Program-made: the position numbers and the translations under genes
The notes under the pieces: generated by a model
The model's database searches: none
What the model saw: only the letters and a program-made list of their open reading frames with translations
What the model was told of the DNA's origin: nothing
Source: Pontixanthobacter gangjinensis
GTDB taxonomy: Bacteria; Pseudomonadota; Alphaproteobacteria; Sphingomonadales; Sphingomonadaceae
Length of the DNA: 64,000 bases
Assembly (NCBI RefSeq): GCF_009827545.1
Contig: NZ_WTYS01000001.1
Location: forward strand, 2,381,772 to 2,445,771
Direction: 5' to 3'
In this document: piece by piece, positions 56,493 to 64,000 of the stretch
Position numbering within the stretch: the stretch's first letter is position 1
Layout of the letters: every line of letters begins with the position of its first letter

Positions 56493-56501
56493 TTATCCAC
56501 A
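56493..56501 (+). promoter_or_regulatory. Consensus DnaA box upstream of ccrM
   Basis: TTATCCACA, a perfect match to the DnaA box consensus (TTATNCACA), lies 18 bases before the ccrM start codon, in the leader or promoter region. Binding is inferred from the sequence only. Confidence 0.6.
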
Positions 56502-56505
56502 GGGT

Positions 56506-56657
56506 GAGTCCTCACGGACTTCGCGTCAAGGAAAGAGTTTTCGCACATCATGGTCAACGCGCGGCTAACCAAGAGAGAACGAAAAGAGTCCCCCACAAGA
56601 TGTTGAGTCTTGATGGTTTCATAGACTCGATATGATGGGGTGTGGCCCGGAAGACTC
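56506..56657. promoter_or_regulatory. Cluster of five GANTC sites upstream of ccrM
   Basis: GAGTC at 56506-56510, 56586-56590 and 56605-56609, and GACTC at 56624-56628 and 56653-56657, all in the 214-bp gap between the Ca/Na antiporter gene and ccrM. GANTC is the CcrM target, so this points to control of ccrM by its own methylation, as known for Caulobacter. A random 214-bp sequence would carry about one. The core promoter itself was not identified with confidence. Confidence 0.65.
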
Positions 56658-56688
56658 TATAAGATAAGTTTATCAGATTGAGCAGCTC

Positions 56689-57615
56689 TTAGACAAAAAG
56701 CATGACGTTGAACGCTACAAAAGCAGCCAACAGCAGTCCGCCAAACCAGCGTTCGATTTTGCGCGCATAGCTGCACAATACCACCATCATGACGGCCGAC
56801 AGCGCTACCAATGGCCATTCCAGATCATTCAATTCGGGCGGGATTGCCAGCGGTGCAATAGTCATGGTTACTCCGCCGATCAGCAGCAAATTGTAGATAT
56901 TCGAGCCCACGACATTGCCAATCGCCATTGCCGATTTCCCCCGCAATGCAGCCGCAACCGAGGCGGCTAATTCGGGCAACGAAGTACCAACCGCGACAAT
57001 CGTCAATCCGATCACAGTCTCGCTCAGGCCTGCAAACCGAGCTATGTCGATCGCGCCCGTAACGAGCATCTGGCCGCCGAATACCAGTATTGCGACCCCT
57101 GCGACAAATAACCCGATCGCTGGCCACAAAAGTGGCGGTGTCTCGGGTTCTTCCTCGTCATCGCCCTCACCTGCACGCGGATGCCGGTATCTCCAGATGA
57201 TGTAGACTGTCAGCAATGCGAGCAAAGCTGCGCCGATCCATGGCGAAGCTAAGCCCTGAAATGCTATCAGCCAAATTAAACAGGTGGCGACCAAAGCAAC
57301 CACCGCGTCGCGTTTACCAGTGCCCGTCAGGACGATCGGAGCGACCAACGCCGCCGCACCCAAAATCAACAGAGTGTTGGCAACGTTAGAACCGATGATA
57401 TTGCCCCAAGCAATTCCGGGCGAGCCAGCAAGCGCAGCCTCGATACTGGTAACCATTTCGGGCATCGACGTCGCCGAACCCACGATCACAAGCCCTGTGA
57501 ATAGCTGCGACAGTCCCATCCGCTGTGCGATGCCGACCGCGCCGCGTACGAGTAACTCGCCGCCTAGAGTAAGTCCCGCCAAGCCCAGCAGGACCAATAA
57601 TATAGCTGTTGTCAT
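56689..57615 (-). CDS. Calcium/sodium antiporter, CaCA family (YrbG-like)
   Basis: A 308-residue inner membrane exchanger with about ten spans in two inverted repeats. The alpha-repeats carry GSATSMPEMVTSIEAALAG with NIIGSNVANTL, and GTSLPELAASVAAALRG with NVVGSNIYNLL; the glutamates bind Ca2+/Na+. It overlaps the nhaA stop by one base (57615), so the two antiporters are probably co-expressed. Confidence 0.93.
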   Translation of the reverse strand: MTTAILLVLLGLAGLTLGGELLVRGAVGIAQRMGLSQLFTGLVIVGSATSMPEMVTSIEAALAGSPGIAWGNIIGSNVANTLLILGAAALVAPIVLTGTGKRDAVVALVATCLIWLIAFQGLASPWIGAALLALLTVYIIWRYRHPRAGEGDDEEEPETPPLLWPAIGLFVAGVAILVFGGQMLVTGAIDIARFAGLSETVIGLTIVAVGTSLPELAASVAAALRGKSAMAIGNVVGSNIYNLLLIGGVTMTIAPLAIPPELNDLEWPLVALSAVMMVVLCSYARKIERWFGGLLLAAFVAFNVMLFV

Positions 57616-58799
57616 TAAGGTGCCTTAGATGCTGACCGCAGGATTAGCACCCCGGCAATTGCCGAAATTAGCGACCCGCTAAGAACCCCAAGCTTCACAG
57701 CCGCAATTTGTTCCGGCGAAGCAAAGGCAAGGTTGCCGATAAACAGGCTCATCGTAAATCCGATACCGGCAATTAGCGACAGGCCCCACATTTGCATCCA
57801 ACTGATACCCTTTGGCAGGCTGGCGATGCCGGTCTTGGTAGCAATCCACGCAAAGCCAACGATGCCTAATTGCTTACCAACCAGCAAACCTAATGCGATA
57901 CCAAGCGGTAGCGGCGCGACAAGCGCAGACATTTCGATATCGAGCAGCCCTACGCCAGCATTGGCGAATGCGAAAATGGGCACCACCATGAATGCAATCC
58001 ACGGGTGCAACGCATGCTCCATATGCTCAAGCATATTCTCGCCGCCGCGGGTCGTGATCGGAATGGTCATCGCCAGCGCAACACCGGCGAGTGTTGCATG
58101 AACACCCGATTTCAGCACGAGGTACCATAACACCACGCCGAGGATCACATACGGCAGCCGTGAACCAACACGCGCCCTACCAATCGCGAACAACAAGCCG
58201 AGAATGATTGCGGCACCGATCAACATATTGGTCTCGACACCAGGGGTATAAAACAGCGCGATAATCACAATCGCACCAATATCGTCAATGACTGCGACGG
58301 CTAGCAGAAGAGCCTTCAAAGCAACCGGCACCCGGCTACCAAGTAGCGCCAGAATCCCTAGGGCGAAGGCAATGTCAGTCGCCGCCGGAATCGCCCAACC
58401 TGCGAGGTTGTCAGGCTCGTTCCAGTTGATCGCAAAGAACACCAAAGCAGGCATCATCATACCGCCTAAGGCGGCAAACAGAGGCAACGACGATTGCTTC
58501 CAGCTGGATAATTGGCCGGTCAATACTTCGCGCTTAACCTCAAGCCCGACGAGGAAGAAAAACAGCGCCATCAGGCCGTCATTGATCCACAGCAAAGCAG
58601 GTTTCTCGATACCGCCCCCGCCCATAGTCACAGCTATTTCCGTTGACAAAAGATCGCTGTACCATCCCGCGAGCCCACTGTTCGCGACGATGAGGGCGGC
58701 CAACGCAGCCAACATCAACACGATACCGCCCGCGCTTTCCTGCTTCAAAAAGTCGCGCAGGAATTGGCCTGTGGTGGATGCTGCGTTGCGGATTGGCAT
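57615..58799 (-). CDS. nhaA: Na+/H+ antiporter NhaA
   Basis: A 394-residue protein with about twelve spans. FFFLVGLEVKREVLTGQL near the N-terminus, PAATDIAFALGILALLGSRVP and the ion-binding aspartate pair in AVIDDIGAIVII (near 170) are all NhaA hallmarks. It exports Na+ in exchange for H+ at high pH or salinity. Confidence 0.96.
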   Translation of the reverse strand: MPIRNAASTTGQFLRDFLKQESAGGIVLMLAALAALIVANSGLAGWYSDLLSTEIAVTMGGGGIEKPALLWINDGLMALFFFLVGLEVKREVLTGQLSSWKQSSLPLFAALGGMMMPALVFFAINWNEPDNLAGWAIPAATDIAFALGILALLGSRVPVALKALLLAVAVIDDIGAIVIIALFYTPGVETNMLIGAAIILGLLFAIGRARVGSRLPYVILGVVLWYLVLKSGVHATLAGVALAMTIPITTRGGENMLEHMEHALHPWIAFMVVPIFAFANAGVGLLDIEMSALVAPLPLGIALGLLVGKQLGIVGFAWIATKTGIASLPKGISWMQMWGLSLIAGIGFTMSLFIGNLAFASPEQIAAVKLGVLSGSLISAIAGVLILRSASKAP

Positions 58800-58872
58800 T
58801 GTTATTTCCTAATTGAAGCGGCGCTGCAGAATACTCCCGCAACGCCGCTCATTCATTTTATAAATTTTTTGA

Positions 58873-58917
58873 CGGCGCCGAAGTTCCATGAGGAGGGGGA
58901 TAGATCCTCCGGCGCCG
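58873..58917. terminator. GC-rich inverted repeat between nhaA and a YdcH gene
   Basis: CGGCGCCG occurs at 58873-58880 and 58910-58917, with an additional GAGGA/TCCTC pair inside (58890-58894 and 58905-58909). It could be a terminator-like structure for the small gene on the - strand, though A- rather than T-rich sequence follows in that direction. Confidence 0.35.
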
Positions 58918-58928
58918 CCATTACCGCC

Positions 58929-59102
58929 TTACTGCGGGACAGATTGTCTGCCCGGCTGCAATTCGGTAATTCGATCCTTAATTTGCAGGCGAATACGCTT
59001 GAGGGCTTTTACCTCCTCCTGCTTACCCGCCGATTTGCTGGTATCGATCAACCGATCAATCCTGCGGTGGCGTAATTGCAATTTCTTGAGGTAGTTGTTC
59101 AT
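58929..59102 (-). CDS. YdcH/DUF465-like small protein
   Basis: A 57-residue charged helical protein, MNNYLKKLQLRHRRIDRLID, then KQEEVKALKRIRLQIKDRI, matching the YdcH (DUF465) coiled-coil family. AGGAGAG lies at good distance before the ATG. Its function is unknown. It is divergent from the OxyR-like gene, 99 bp away. Confidence 0.82.
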   Translation of the reverse strand: MNNYLKKLQLRHRRIDRLIDTSKSAGKQEEVKALKRIRLQIKDRITELQPGRQSVPQ

Positions 59103-59185
59103 CTCACTCTCCTGAAGTTGCCCTGTTGACGATGATATTGCACCTTTCGTTTGATAATTCCAATTGTATGTAATGAGTAACCGTG

Positions 59186-59200
59186 ATAGATTTTAACTAT
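59186..59200 (+). promoter_or_regulatory. OxyR-type half-site at the start of the OxyR-like gene
   Basis: ATAG-ATTTTAA-CTAT matches the OxyR motif ATAGnTnnnAnCTAT exactly and satisfies the LysR T-N11-A pattern. It ends one base before the ATG at 59202 and would favour autorepression. The second motif expected 7 bp away was not found upstream. Confidence 0.55.
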
Positions 59201-59201
59201 C

Positions 59202-60101
59202 ATGCCCAGCATCAGACAATTGCAATATCTCGTCGCAATCGAGGACACCGAACATTTCGGACGTGCCGCGGAAAGCGTTAATGTCTCTCAGCCCACTTTG
59301 AGCCAGCAAGTCAAAGAGATGGAGTTAAGGCTTGGGGCCAAGTTGGTCGAGCGTGGACGTCCTGTCCGCCTCACCCCGATCGGGCGTGAAATCGCGACCC
59401 GCGCGCGGCGCGTGATGCGCGATGTTGCAGAGATAAAGGCGGTTGCCGAGCGTGGCCGCGACGGTATGGCTGGAACTATTCGGCTGGGTGTTTCTCCGAC
59501 CATCGGCCCTTATCTAATGCCGCGCGCGGTGGTGCGGCTACACCGAGATTTTCCTGCCTTAAAGCTGTATATTCGCGAAGGGATACCAACCGACCAATAT
59601 GCCGACCTGCATAACGGCAGACTAGATATGATGCTGGCCCCACTGCCCCATAGCGGCCGCGATTTGCGCGTCGAACCGTTGTTTACGGAACCGATGCATT
59701 TGGTTGGTGCGCCTGATCATCCGCTATTTAAACGAACCAAGATCAAGATGCAGGATTTTCATGGAGAGCCGGTTCTCAGCCTGGATTTGCGGCATCCGTC
59801 GCATCGGCAAACAGAACATATTTGCGAAAAAATGGGCGCCGAATTGCTGCGTGATTATGAAGGCACGAGCTTGGATAGTCTTCGGCAAATGGCAGGTTCC
59901 GGCCTCGGACTTGCTATCTTACCAGAACTGTATCTCCGTAATGAAACCGGCGGTGAAGATATGGTTAAACGGTTTGAAATCGAAGACTGGACTGAAAGCC
60001 GAACCATCGGTGCCGTCTGGCGCGAAGGCGCTGCATTTTCTGACAGCTTTGCCGCAATCGCTGATCTGGTGGCCGCCGAGGCTAAGGAAATATTGGCCTG
60101 A
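59202..60101 (+). CDS. LysR-family regulator, OxyR-like without the peroxidatic cysteine
   Basis: A 299-residue LysR-type regulator. The N-terminal helix-turn-helix FGRAAESVNVSQPTLSQQVK leads into a long effector domain. Aligned by eye with E. coli OxyR, the stretch LDLRHPSHRQTEHICEKMGA corresponds to LEDGHCLRDQAMGFCFEAGA: the position of Cys199 is Pro, while Cys208 is kept. LRQMAGSGLGLAILP also matches OxyR. It is therefore probably an OxyR relative that does not sense peroxide by the usual disulfide. It converges on rnhB (16 bp). Confidence 0.82.
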   Translation: MPSIRQLQYLVAIEDTEHFGRAAESVNVSQPTLSQQVKEMELRLGAKLVERGRPVRLTPIGREIATRARRVMRDVAEIKAVAERGRDGMAGTIRLGVSPTIGPYLMPRAVVRLHRDFPALKLYIREGIPTDQYADLHNGRLDMMLAPLPHSGRDLRVEPLFTEPMHLVGAPDHPLFKRTKIKMQDFHGEPVLSLDLRHPSHRQTEHICEKMGAELLRDYEGTSLDSLRQMAGSGLGLAILPELYLRNETGGEDMVKRFEIEDWTESRTIGAVWREGAAFSDSFAAIADLVAAEAKEILA

Positions 60102-60117
60102 ATTCAGCTTAACCTGC

Positions 60118-60753
60118 TCAGATCAAACCCAATTGTGCAACTGGGGCGAAGCTTTTGCGATGAAGCGGCGTCGGGCCGCATTCGCGTAACGCTATCATAT
60201 GATCTCTCGTGCCGTACCCTTTGTTACGTTCCCAACCGTATTGCGGATATTGCAGGGCAGCCTCGATCATCATCCGGTCGCGCCACTCCTTGGCAACGAT
60301 TGAGGCAGCCGAGATTGCCGGTTCCAAAGCGTCCCCTCCGACAATCGGCCGGCCATCGCCCCAAAGGTCTGCTCGCCAGTCTGGGCAACGCCCTTTTGGT
60401 GAAATATTTCCGTCAATCAGAACGACGTCGGGACGGCCTTCAAGAAGCCCGGTCAAACGCTCAACCGCTTGCGTCATTGCCAACAATGTCGCGCCTAGAA
60501 TATTCAGCCTATCGATCTGCTCTGCATCAACTACGCCAACTGCCCATGCGCATTGCTCGCGGATTACAATGTCGAGCTTGGCACGGCGCTTTGCTGAAAG
60601 TTTCTTGGAATCGTCGAGACCCTCGATCGCTGGCTTGCAAAGCACCACCGCACCAGCCACAACCGGGCCAGCCAGCGGACCACGGCCGGCTTCATCAACG
60701 CCGACTGAAAAAAGTTCGGCACCAAATCCGGCTTTGGGAGTTGCAGCAAACAT
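60118..60753 (-). CDS. rnhB: Ribonuclease HII
   Basis: A 211-residue enzyme that cuts RNA-DNA hybrids and single ribonucleotides in [23 protein letters not shown] (Asp, Glu) and [17 protein letters not shown] (Asp region) hold the catalytic site. [18 protein letters not shown] is the C-terminal family motif. The ATG at 60753 gives a standard length; it shares the bases CATG with the start of the divergent sugar dehydrogenase gene. In many alphaproteobacteria rnhB lies next to ccrM (from memory), whereas here it is 3.6 kb away. Confidence 0.93.
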   Translation of the reverse strand: MFAATPKAGFGAELFSVGVDEAGRGPLAGPVVAGAVVLCKPAIEGLDDSKKLSAKRRAKLDIVIREQCAWAVGVVDAEQIDRLNILGATLLAMTQAVERLTGLLEGRPDVVLIDGNISPKGRCPDWRADLWGDGRPIVGGDALEPAISAASIVAKEWRDRMMIEAALQYPQYGWERNKGYGTRDHMIALRECGPTPLHRKSFAPVAQLGLI

Positions 60754-61933
60754 GATTATCTCAAAAAATAGGTTCGTCTTGGCGGCGCTATCACCCGCCA
60801 TCTTGGCACTCGCAAGCTGCGGAGCAACTGCATCGGTGGACAATGGCGCAACTGTCTCCTCAATTCACACGACAGCGGATGCAAAGATCATCGGTCCGTT
60901 CAAAGTAACCGAACATGGTACTTTCAATGAAGGTTGGGCCGGAGCATTTGAACCAACGACCGGCAGGATTTTCGTCACGGAAAAATCCGGCCAGCTGAAA
61001 TTCGTCAATCCCGAGACAGGCCAGACCGGGTCAGTGTCAGGCACGCCAGAGGTTGATTATGGCGGCCAGGGCGGTTTTGGCGATATTGCCTTCGCGCCTG
61101 ATTATGCCGACAGCAAAATGATCTATCTGAGCTGGGTCGAAGCCGGTGATGGTGAAACGCGCGGCGCTGTCGTTGGACGCGGAACTCTCGCCTGTGAAAG
61201 TGATGCTGCTTGCTCAATTTCCGATTTGGACATCATCTGGCGTCAGACACCCAAGGTAACCGGCCGGGGCCACTATTCGCATCGGATCGTATTTTCACCT
61301 GACGGCCAGCATCTGTTTGTCGCCTCCGGCGACCGCCAAAAGATGCAGCCCGCACAGGACACATCAAACACTTTGGGCACGATAGTTCGGCTTAACCTTG
61401 ATGGGACGCCAGCTGCCGGAAATCCGATGGCAGACAAGCCCGCGCCCACCAATGAAATCTGGTCTTACGGCCACCGCAACATTCTGGGCTTGGGCTTCGA
61501 TGCGCAGGGCCGCCTGTGGGATGTTGAACATGGTCCCGCCGGAGGTGACGAATTCAATCTGGTCGCCGCCGGATCGAATTACGGTTGGCCGTTGGTTTCC
61601 GATGGTAATCACTATGATGGCAAGAAAATCCCGAACAACTCGACCCGTCCTGATCTCGCCCAATCAGCGATCACTTGGACACCAGTAATCGCCCCAGGCG
61701 GGATGATTTTCTATGGCGGCGATATGTTCTCTGATTGGAAAGGTACTGCGCTGATCGCTGGCTTGTCGAGCAACGAATTGGTCCATGTAAAAATTGACGG
61801 CGATGGTGCCAGCGAAGCAGCACGCTATGGTTTTGAGAACCGGCTCAGAGCTGTTGTCGAAGCCCCCGACGGTGCGATTTGGGTGATCGAGGACGGTGAA
61901 GGCGGGCGGTTGCTGCGCCTAACGCCGGCCTGA
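60752..61933 (+). CDS. PQQ-dependent sugar dehydrogenase (aldose type), lipoprotein
   Basis: A 393-residue six-bladed propeller enzyme of the soluble glucose/YliI-type aldose dehydrogenase family, which oxidises sugars with PQQ in the periplasm. A lipobox (LALASC, Cys23) would anchor it to a membrane. [60 protein letters not shown] and [14 protein letters not shown] are family motifs. The ATG at 60752 has GGGAG about ten bases upstream and overlaps the rnhB start on the other strand. PQQ biosynthesis genes are not in the window. Confidence 0.88.
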   Translation: MIISKNRFVLAALSPAILALASCGATASVDNGATVSSIHTTADAKIIGPFKVTEHGTFNEGWAGAFEPTTGRIFVTEKSGQLKFVNPETGQTGSVSGTPEVDYGGQGGFGDIAFAPDYADSKMIYLSWVEAGDGETRGAVVGRGTLACESDAACSISDLDIIWRQTPKVTGRGHYSHRIVFSPDGQHLFVASGDRQKMQPAQDTSNTLGTIVRLNLDGTPAAGNPMADKPAPTNEIWSYGHRNILGLGFDAQGRLWDVEHGPAGGDEFNLVAAGSNYGWPLVSDGNHYDGKKIPNNSTRPDLAQSAITWTPVIAPGGMIFYGGDMFSDWKGTALIAGLSSNELVHVKIDGDGASEAARYGFENRLRAVVEAPDGAIWVIEDGEGGRLLRLTPA

Positions 61934-61943
61934 CAACATTGGT

Positions 61944-62426
61944 TCAATCGCCGCTCCCCATGGCGCGATAGGTCCATGTCCTGCTATTGCTGCCATCGAG
62001 CATCGATATCTCTGCCTTCAGAAGTTCACCTTCGCGCCAATAGCGGATGCGTTGCGGGTAATCATTGGCTTCGTTGACAAAGCTGACCCCCGGCGCATCG
62101 CCTGGCTCAAATGTGAACATTGTGCGCTGCTCTCCCAATGGAGACGCCCAGATCACCATTGGCCAGACTGGACCATCTTCATTCTCTTGATCGAGAACGA
62201 TCTGCATCGTCTCCCAGAAACGCAGATTTTCGCTCTGCCCCGTCCGGCTGCTGCCAAGCATGATTCCTGCGCGCGCGCCTGTCCAGCACTCTTCGGTCCA
62301 TTGATCGTCTTGGGTCTGCACCCAACACCCGGCCATCCAGACTGGCAATTCATGTGCGAACAGCGGACCAGATGCTACCAATGCTCCAATTGCCAAGCCG
62401 ATTGATCTCAGAGTTCTAAACCGCAT
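61944..62426 (-). CDS. DUF6265-like exported protein
   Basis: A 160-residue protein. A signal peptide ends near residue 24 (FA before HELPVWMAGCWV). The mature part, with MAGCWVQTQDDQWTEECWTG and RYWREGELLKAEISMLDGSN, resembles the lipocalin-like DUF6265 family. Its role is unknown. It is convergent with the sugar dehydrogenase gene (10 bp). Confidence 0.75.
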   Translation of the reverse strand: MRFRTLRSIGLAIGALVASGPLFAHELPVWMAGCWVQTQDDQWTEECWTGARAGIMLGSSRTGQSENLRFWETMQIVLDQENEDGPVWPMVIWASPLGEQRTMFTFEPGDAPGVSFVNEANDYPQRIRYWREGELLKAEISMLDGSNSRTWTYRAMGSGD

Positions 62427-62470
62427 TGTCGCTCTCCTAAGTTCATGGCTTGGCGTTTAAATTCAATCGG

Positions 62471-63115
62471 TCAATCTTCAGGATAGAATACTTCATCACC
62501 GATGCCGCCGTAAAGATCGCCCGCTGCGACATCGACTTCTTGTGCCACTTCGCCTTCACAGCGGATCGTAACGGCCGGTCTCCCGCTTCTAACGACCATC
62601 ACCCCATCCTGAAAATCAGGTTCATTGGGCTCCCCCGGTTCGAAATTGGTTCGGATCACCCGGCTGAACACAATATAGCGCGTGTCGCCCTTGCTGAAGG
62701 CAATCTGCGCTTCTCCCCCGCCCGAATATGGCACGCTGCTAAAGCGGCCGCCATTGATCACCATTTCTGCGGATTGCCTGCCGAAGCGATATTGCGCAGT
62801 CGGCTTACCAGCATCTGTTTCACTGGCACAAACCGACAATTGCTTACCGCCCTTTACGGTGCAGCTGAAAATGATCGGTTCATCTTCCGCACAAATCGCC
62901 CGCACAATTTTTGCAGGTTCCGGATTGGGTAACGCACCCTCAGGAACGTTCGATTTTGCAGGCCCCTGAGCAACATTTGCCGCATCAGATACAGCGCGAT
63001 TTTCTTGATCGTCATTCGTCCCAGATTGGTCCGAACCGGGCAAATCACACCCCGCTACAATCAGGCACGCCAAACCAAGCGAAAGCGCAGGCTTAAACCT
63101 CCTGATTTGCCTCAT
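62471..63115 (-). CDS. Hypothetical lipoprotein
   Basis: A 214-residue protein. A leader with the lipobox VAGC (Cys23) precedes an Asn/Asp-rich linker and a domain containing three more Cys (AICAEDEPIIFSCTVKGGKQ, SVCASETDAGKP). No family is recognised beyond unnamed sphingomonad lipoproteins. The ATG overlaps the stop of glmU by 4 bp, so expression is coupled to UDP-GlcNAc synthesis, possibly pointing to a cell-envelope role. Confidence 0.65.
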   Translation of the reverse strand: MRQIRRFKPALSLGLACLIVAGCDLPGSDQSGTNDDQENRAVSDAANVAQGPAKSNVPEGALPNPEPAKIVRAICAEDEPIIFSCTVKGGKQLSVCASETDAGKPTAQYRFGRQSAEMVINGGRFSSVPYSGGGEAQIAFSKGDTRYIVFSRVIRTNFEPGEPNEPDFQDGVMVVRSGRPAVTIRCEGEVAQEVDVAAGDLYGGIGDEVFYPED

Positions 63116-64000
63116 TTCCTATCCCTCTCCGCAGCTTTTTTCTTCTTCATCGTATCGTGGAAACGGTCTGCCCAGCCGGGTTTGACCAATTGCTCCCCGC
63201 GCACCATCCGCAATTCTCCGGCGGCGACATCGCGGCTGACTGCGCTGCCAGCAGCAATGATCGCGTCGGCCCCGATATTCACCGGAGCGATTAGCGACGA
63301 GTTGCTGCCAATAAAGGCGCGCTCACCAATCACTGTCTGGTGCTTGAAATAACCGTCATAATTGCAGGTGATCGTGCCCGCGCCAATATTCGCGCCCGCA
63401 CCCACTGTAGCATCTCCAAGATAAGTCAAATGACTGGCCTTCGCGCCTTTGCCGAGCGTCGCTTTCTTCATTTCGACAAAATTGCCGATGAACGCGCCCT
63501 CTTCCAGCACCGCACCGGGCCTAAGCCGGGCATAGGGCCCGACTGAAGTATGTTCGCCCAAAGTTGCGCCTTCGAGATGGCTAAAGGCGCGGATCAGTGC
63601 GTGGTCGGCGACTTTAACGCCGGGGCCAAATACTACATGCGGTTCAACAACCACATCACGGCCCAGCTCCGTATCCCAACTGAAGAACACGGTTTCAGGC
63701 GCTTTGAGTGACACGCCCGCAGCCATCGCCTCTTCACGTTTGAAGTCTTGCCACTGCGCTTCTGCAGTCGCCAATTCAGCGCGCGAATTGATCCCTGCTA
63801 CTTCGCTAGGTGACGTTTCGACAGCCACCACGCGGTCGCCCTCTGCAATCGCATTGGTGGCTACGTCTGGCAGATAATACTCGCCCTGCGCGTTGTCATT
63901 GCCGACCCCTTCTAGCAGCCGCCAGATGTCTTTACTGTGCGCCACGATTACGCCTGAATTGCACAGATTGCAGGCCCGCTCCTCCTCGCTTGCATCCTTA
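63112..64000 (-). CDS. glmU: Bifunctional GlcNAc-1-P uridylyltransferase/GlcN-1-P acetyltransferase, C-terminal part
   Basis: The reading frame continues to the window edge, so the 5' part is missing and 295 residues are visible. The end of the uridylyltransferase domain (EEERACNLCNSGVIV, YYLPDVATNAIAEGDRVVAV) is followed by left-handed beta-helix hexapeptide repeats (VVFGPGVKVADHALIRAFSH, GAGANIGAGTITCNYDG, GSNSSLIAPVNIGADAIIAA). The enzyme makes UDP-GlcNAc for peptidoglycan and surface glycans. The internal Met-like GTG near 63945 is not the start. The downstream lipoprotein gene overlaps its stop. Confidence 0.97.
   Translation of the reverse strand, partial: KDASEEERACNLCNSGVIVAHSKDIWRLLEGVGNDNAQGEYYLPDVATNAIAEGDRVVAVETSPSEVAGINSRAELATAEAQWQDFKREEAMAAGVSLKAPETVFFSWDTELGRDVVVEPHVVFGPGVKVADHALIRAFSHLEGATLGEHTSVGPYARLRPGAVLEEGAFIGNFVEMKKATLGKGAKASHLTYLGDATVGAGANIGAGTITCNYDGYFKHQTVIGERAFIGSNSSLIAPVNIGADAIIAAGSAVSRDVAAGELRMVRGEQLVKPGWADRFHDTMKKKKAAERDRK

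Noticed and set aside
60209-60751. N-terminal extension of the sugar dehydrogenase frame over rnhB
   Set aside because: The frame is antisense to conserved rnhB residues and would bury the clear lipoprotein signal that begins at 60752.

Overview
The window is a chromosomal segment of an alphaproteobacterium, most likely a member of Sphingomonadales close to Erythrobacteraceae. This rests on protein resemblance: MipZ at the left edge, the cell-cycle methylase CcrM with GANTC sites upstream of it, TPR-sulfotransferase and TonB-dependent receptor genes placed back to back, the SO2930-type dihaem cytochrome with its beta-helix partner, and an ABA4-like membrane protein. Genes are dense on both strands with many 4-base ATGA overlaps. 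I saw no insertion sequence, prophage, integrase or CRISPR array.

Layout. 1-6022: end of mipZ, a wax ester synthase/diacylglycerol acyltransferase with a histone-like tail coupled to a hydrolase, and a TonB receptor with an unusual insert. 6201-8356: infA, maf, an RNase E/G-like gene, yacG and tRNA-Phe. 8393-12460: a sulfotransferase/TonB-receptor divergent pair. 12552-14273: two acyl-CoA metabolism genes. 14311-16646: an HPr-kinase-like protein and a CPA1 antiporter. 16793-21710: purC, an M16 protease, purS and purQ. 21723-26018: a GGDEF-EAL protein and glmS. 26473-34617: a surface-glycan locus (three GT2 enzymes, a GT-C, a GT4, a flippase and a pyruvyl transferase). 34768-36297: a lone cpaF ATPase gene. 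36311-42950: small membrane proteins, a DMT exporter, an entericidin, a DUF938 methyltransferase, a periplasmic repeat protein, an ABA4-like protein, a dGTPase and a racemase. 43046-46252: a hydrolase/dihaem cytochrome/beta-helix operon. 46355-50150: a DUF2147 protein, the pnt transhydrogenase operon and a tiny cytochrome oxidase subunit IV. 50320-54210: an NtrC-like regulator, a zinc-ribbon protein and an SDR. 54217-58799: folP, ccrM, a Ca/Na antiporter and nhaA. 58929-64000: a YdcH-like protein, an OxyR-like regulator, rnhB, a PQQ sugar dehydrogenase, two exported proteins and the start-truncated glmU.

Functional threads: glmS and glmU feed UDP-GlcNAc to wall and glycan synthesis, and a glycan locus lies beside glmS. 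Three cation/proton antiporters suggest a saline habitat. mipZ, ccrM and a consensus DnaA box upstream of ccrM connect the window to cell-cycle control. Points that stood out most: the lysine/alanine-rich tail on the lipid-droplet enzyme, the DnaA box and GANTC cluster in front of ccrM, an OxyR-like protein with the peroxidatic cysteine replaced by proline but an OxyR-type half-site at its own start codon, rnhB and the sugar dehydrogenase sharing a CATG for both start codons, and the poorly characterised dihaem cytochrome/beta-helix operon.
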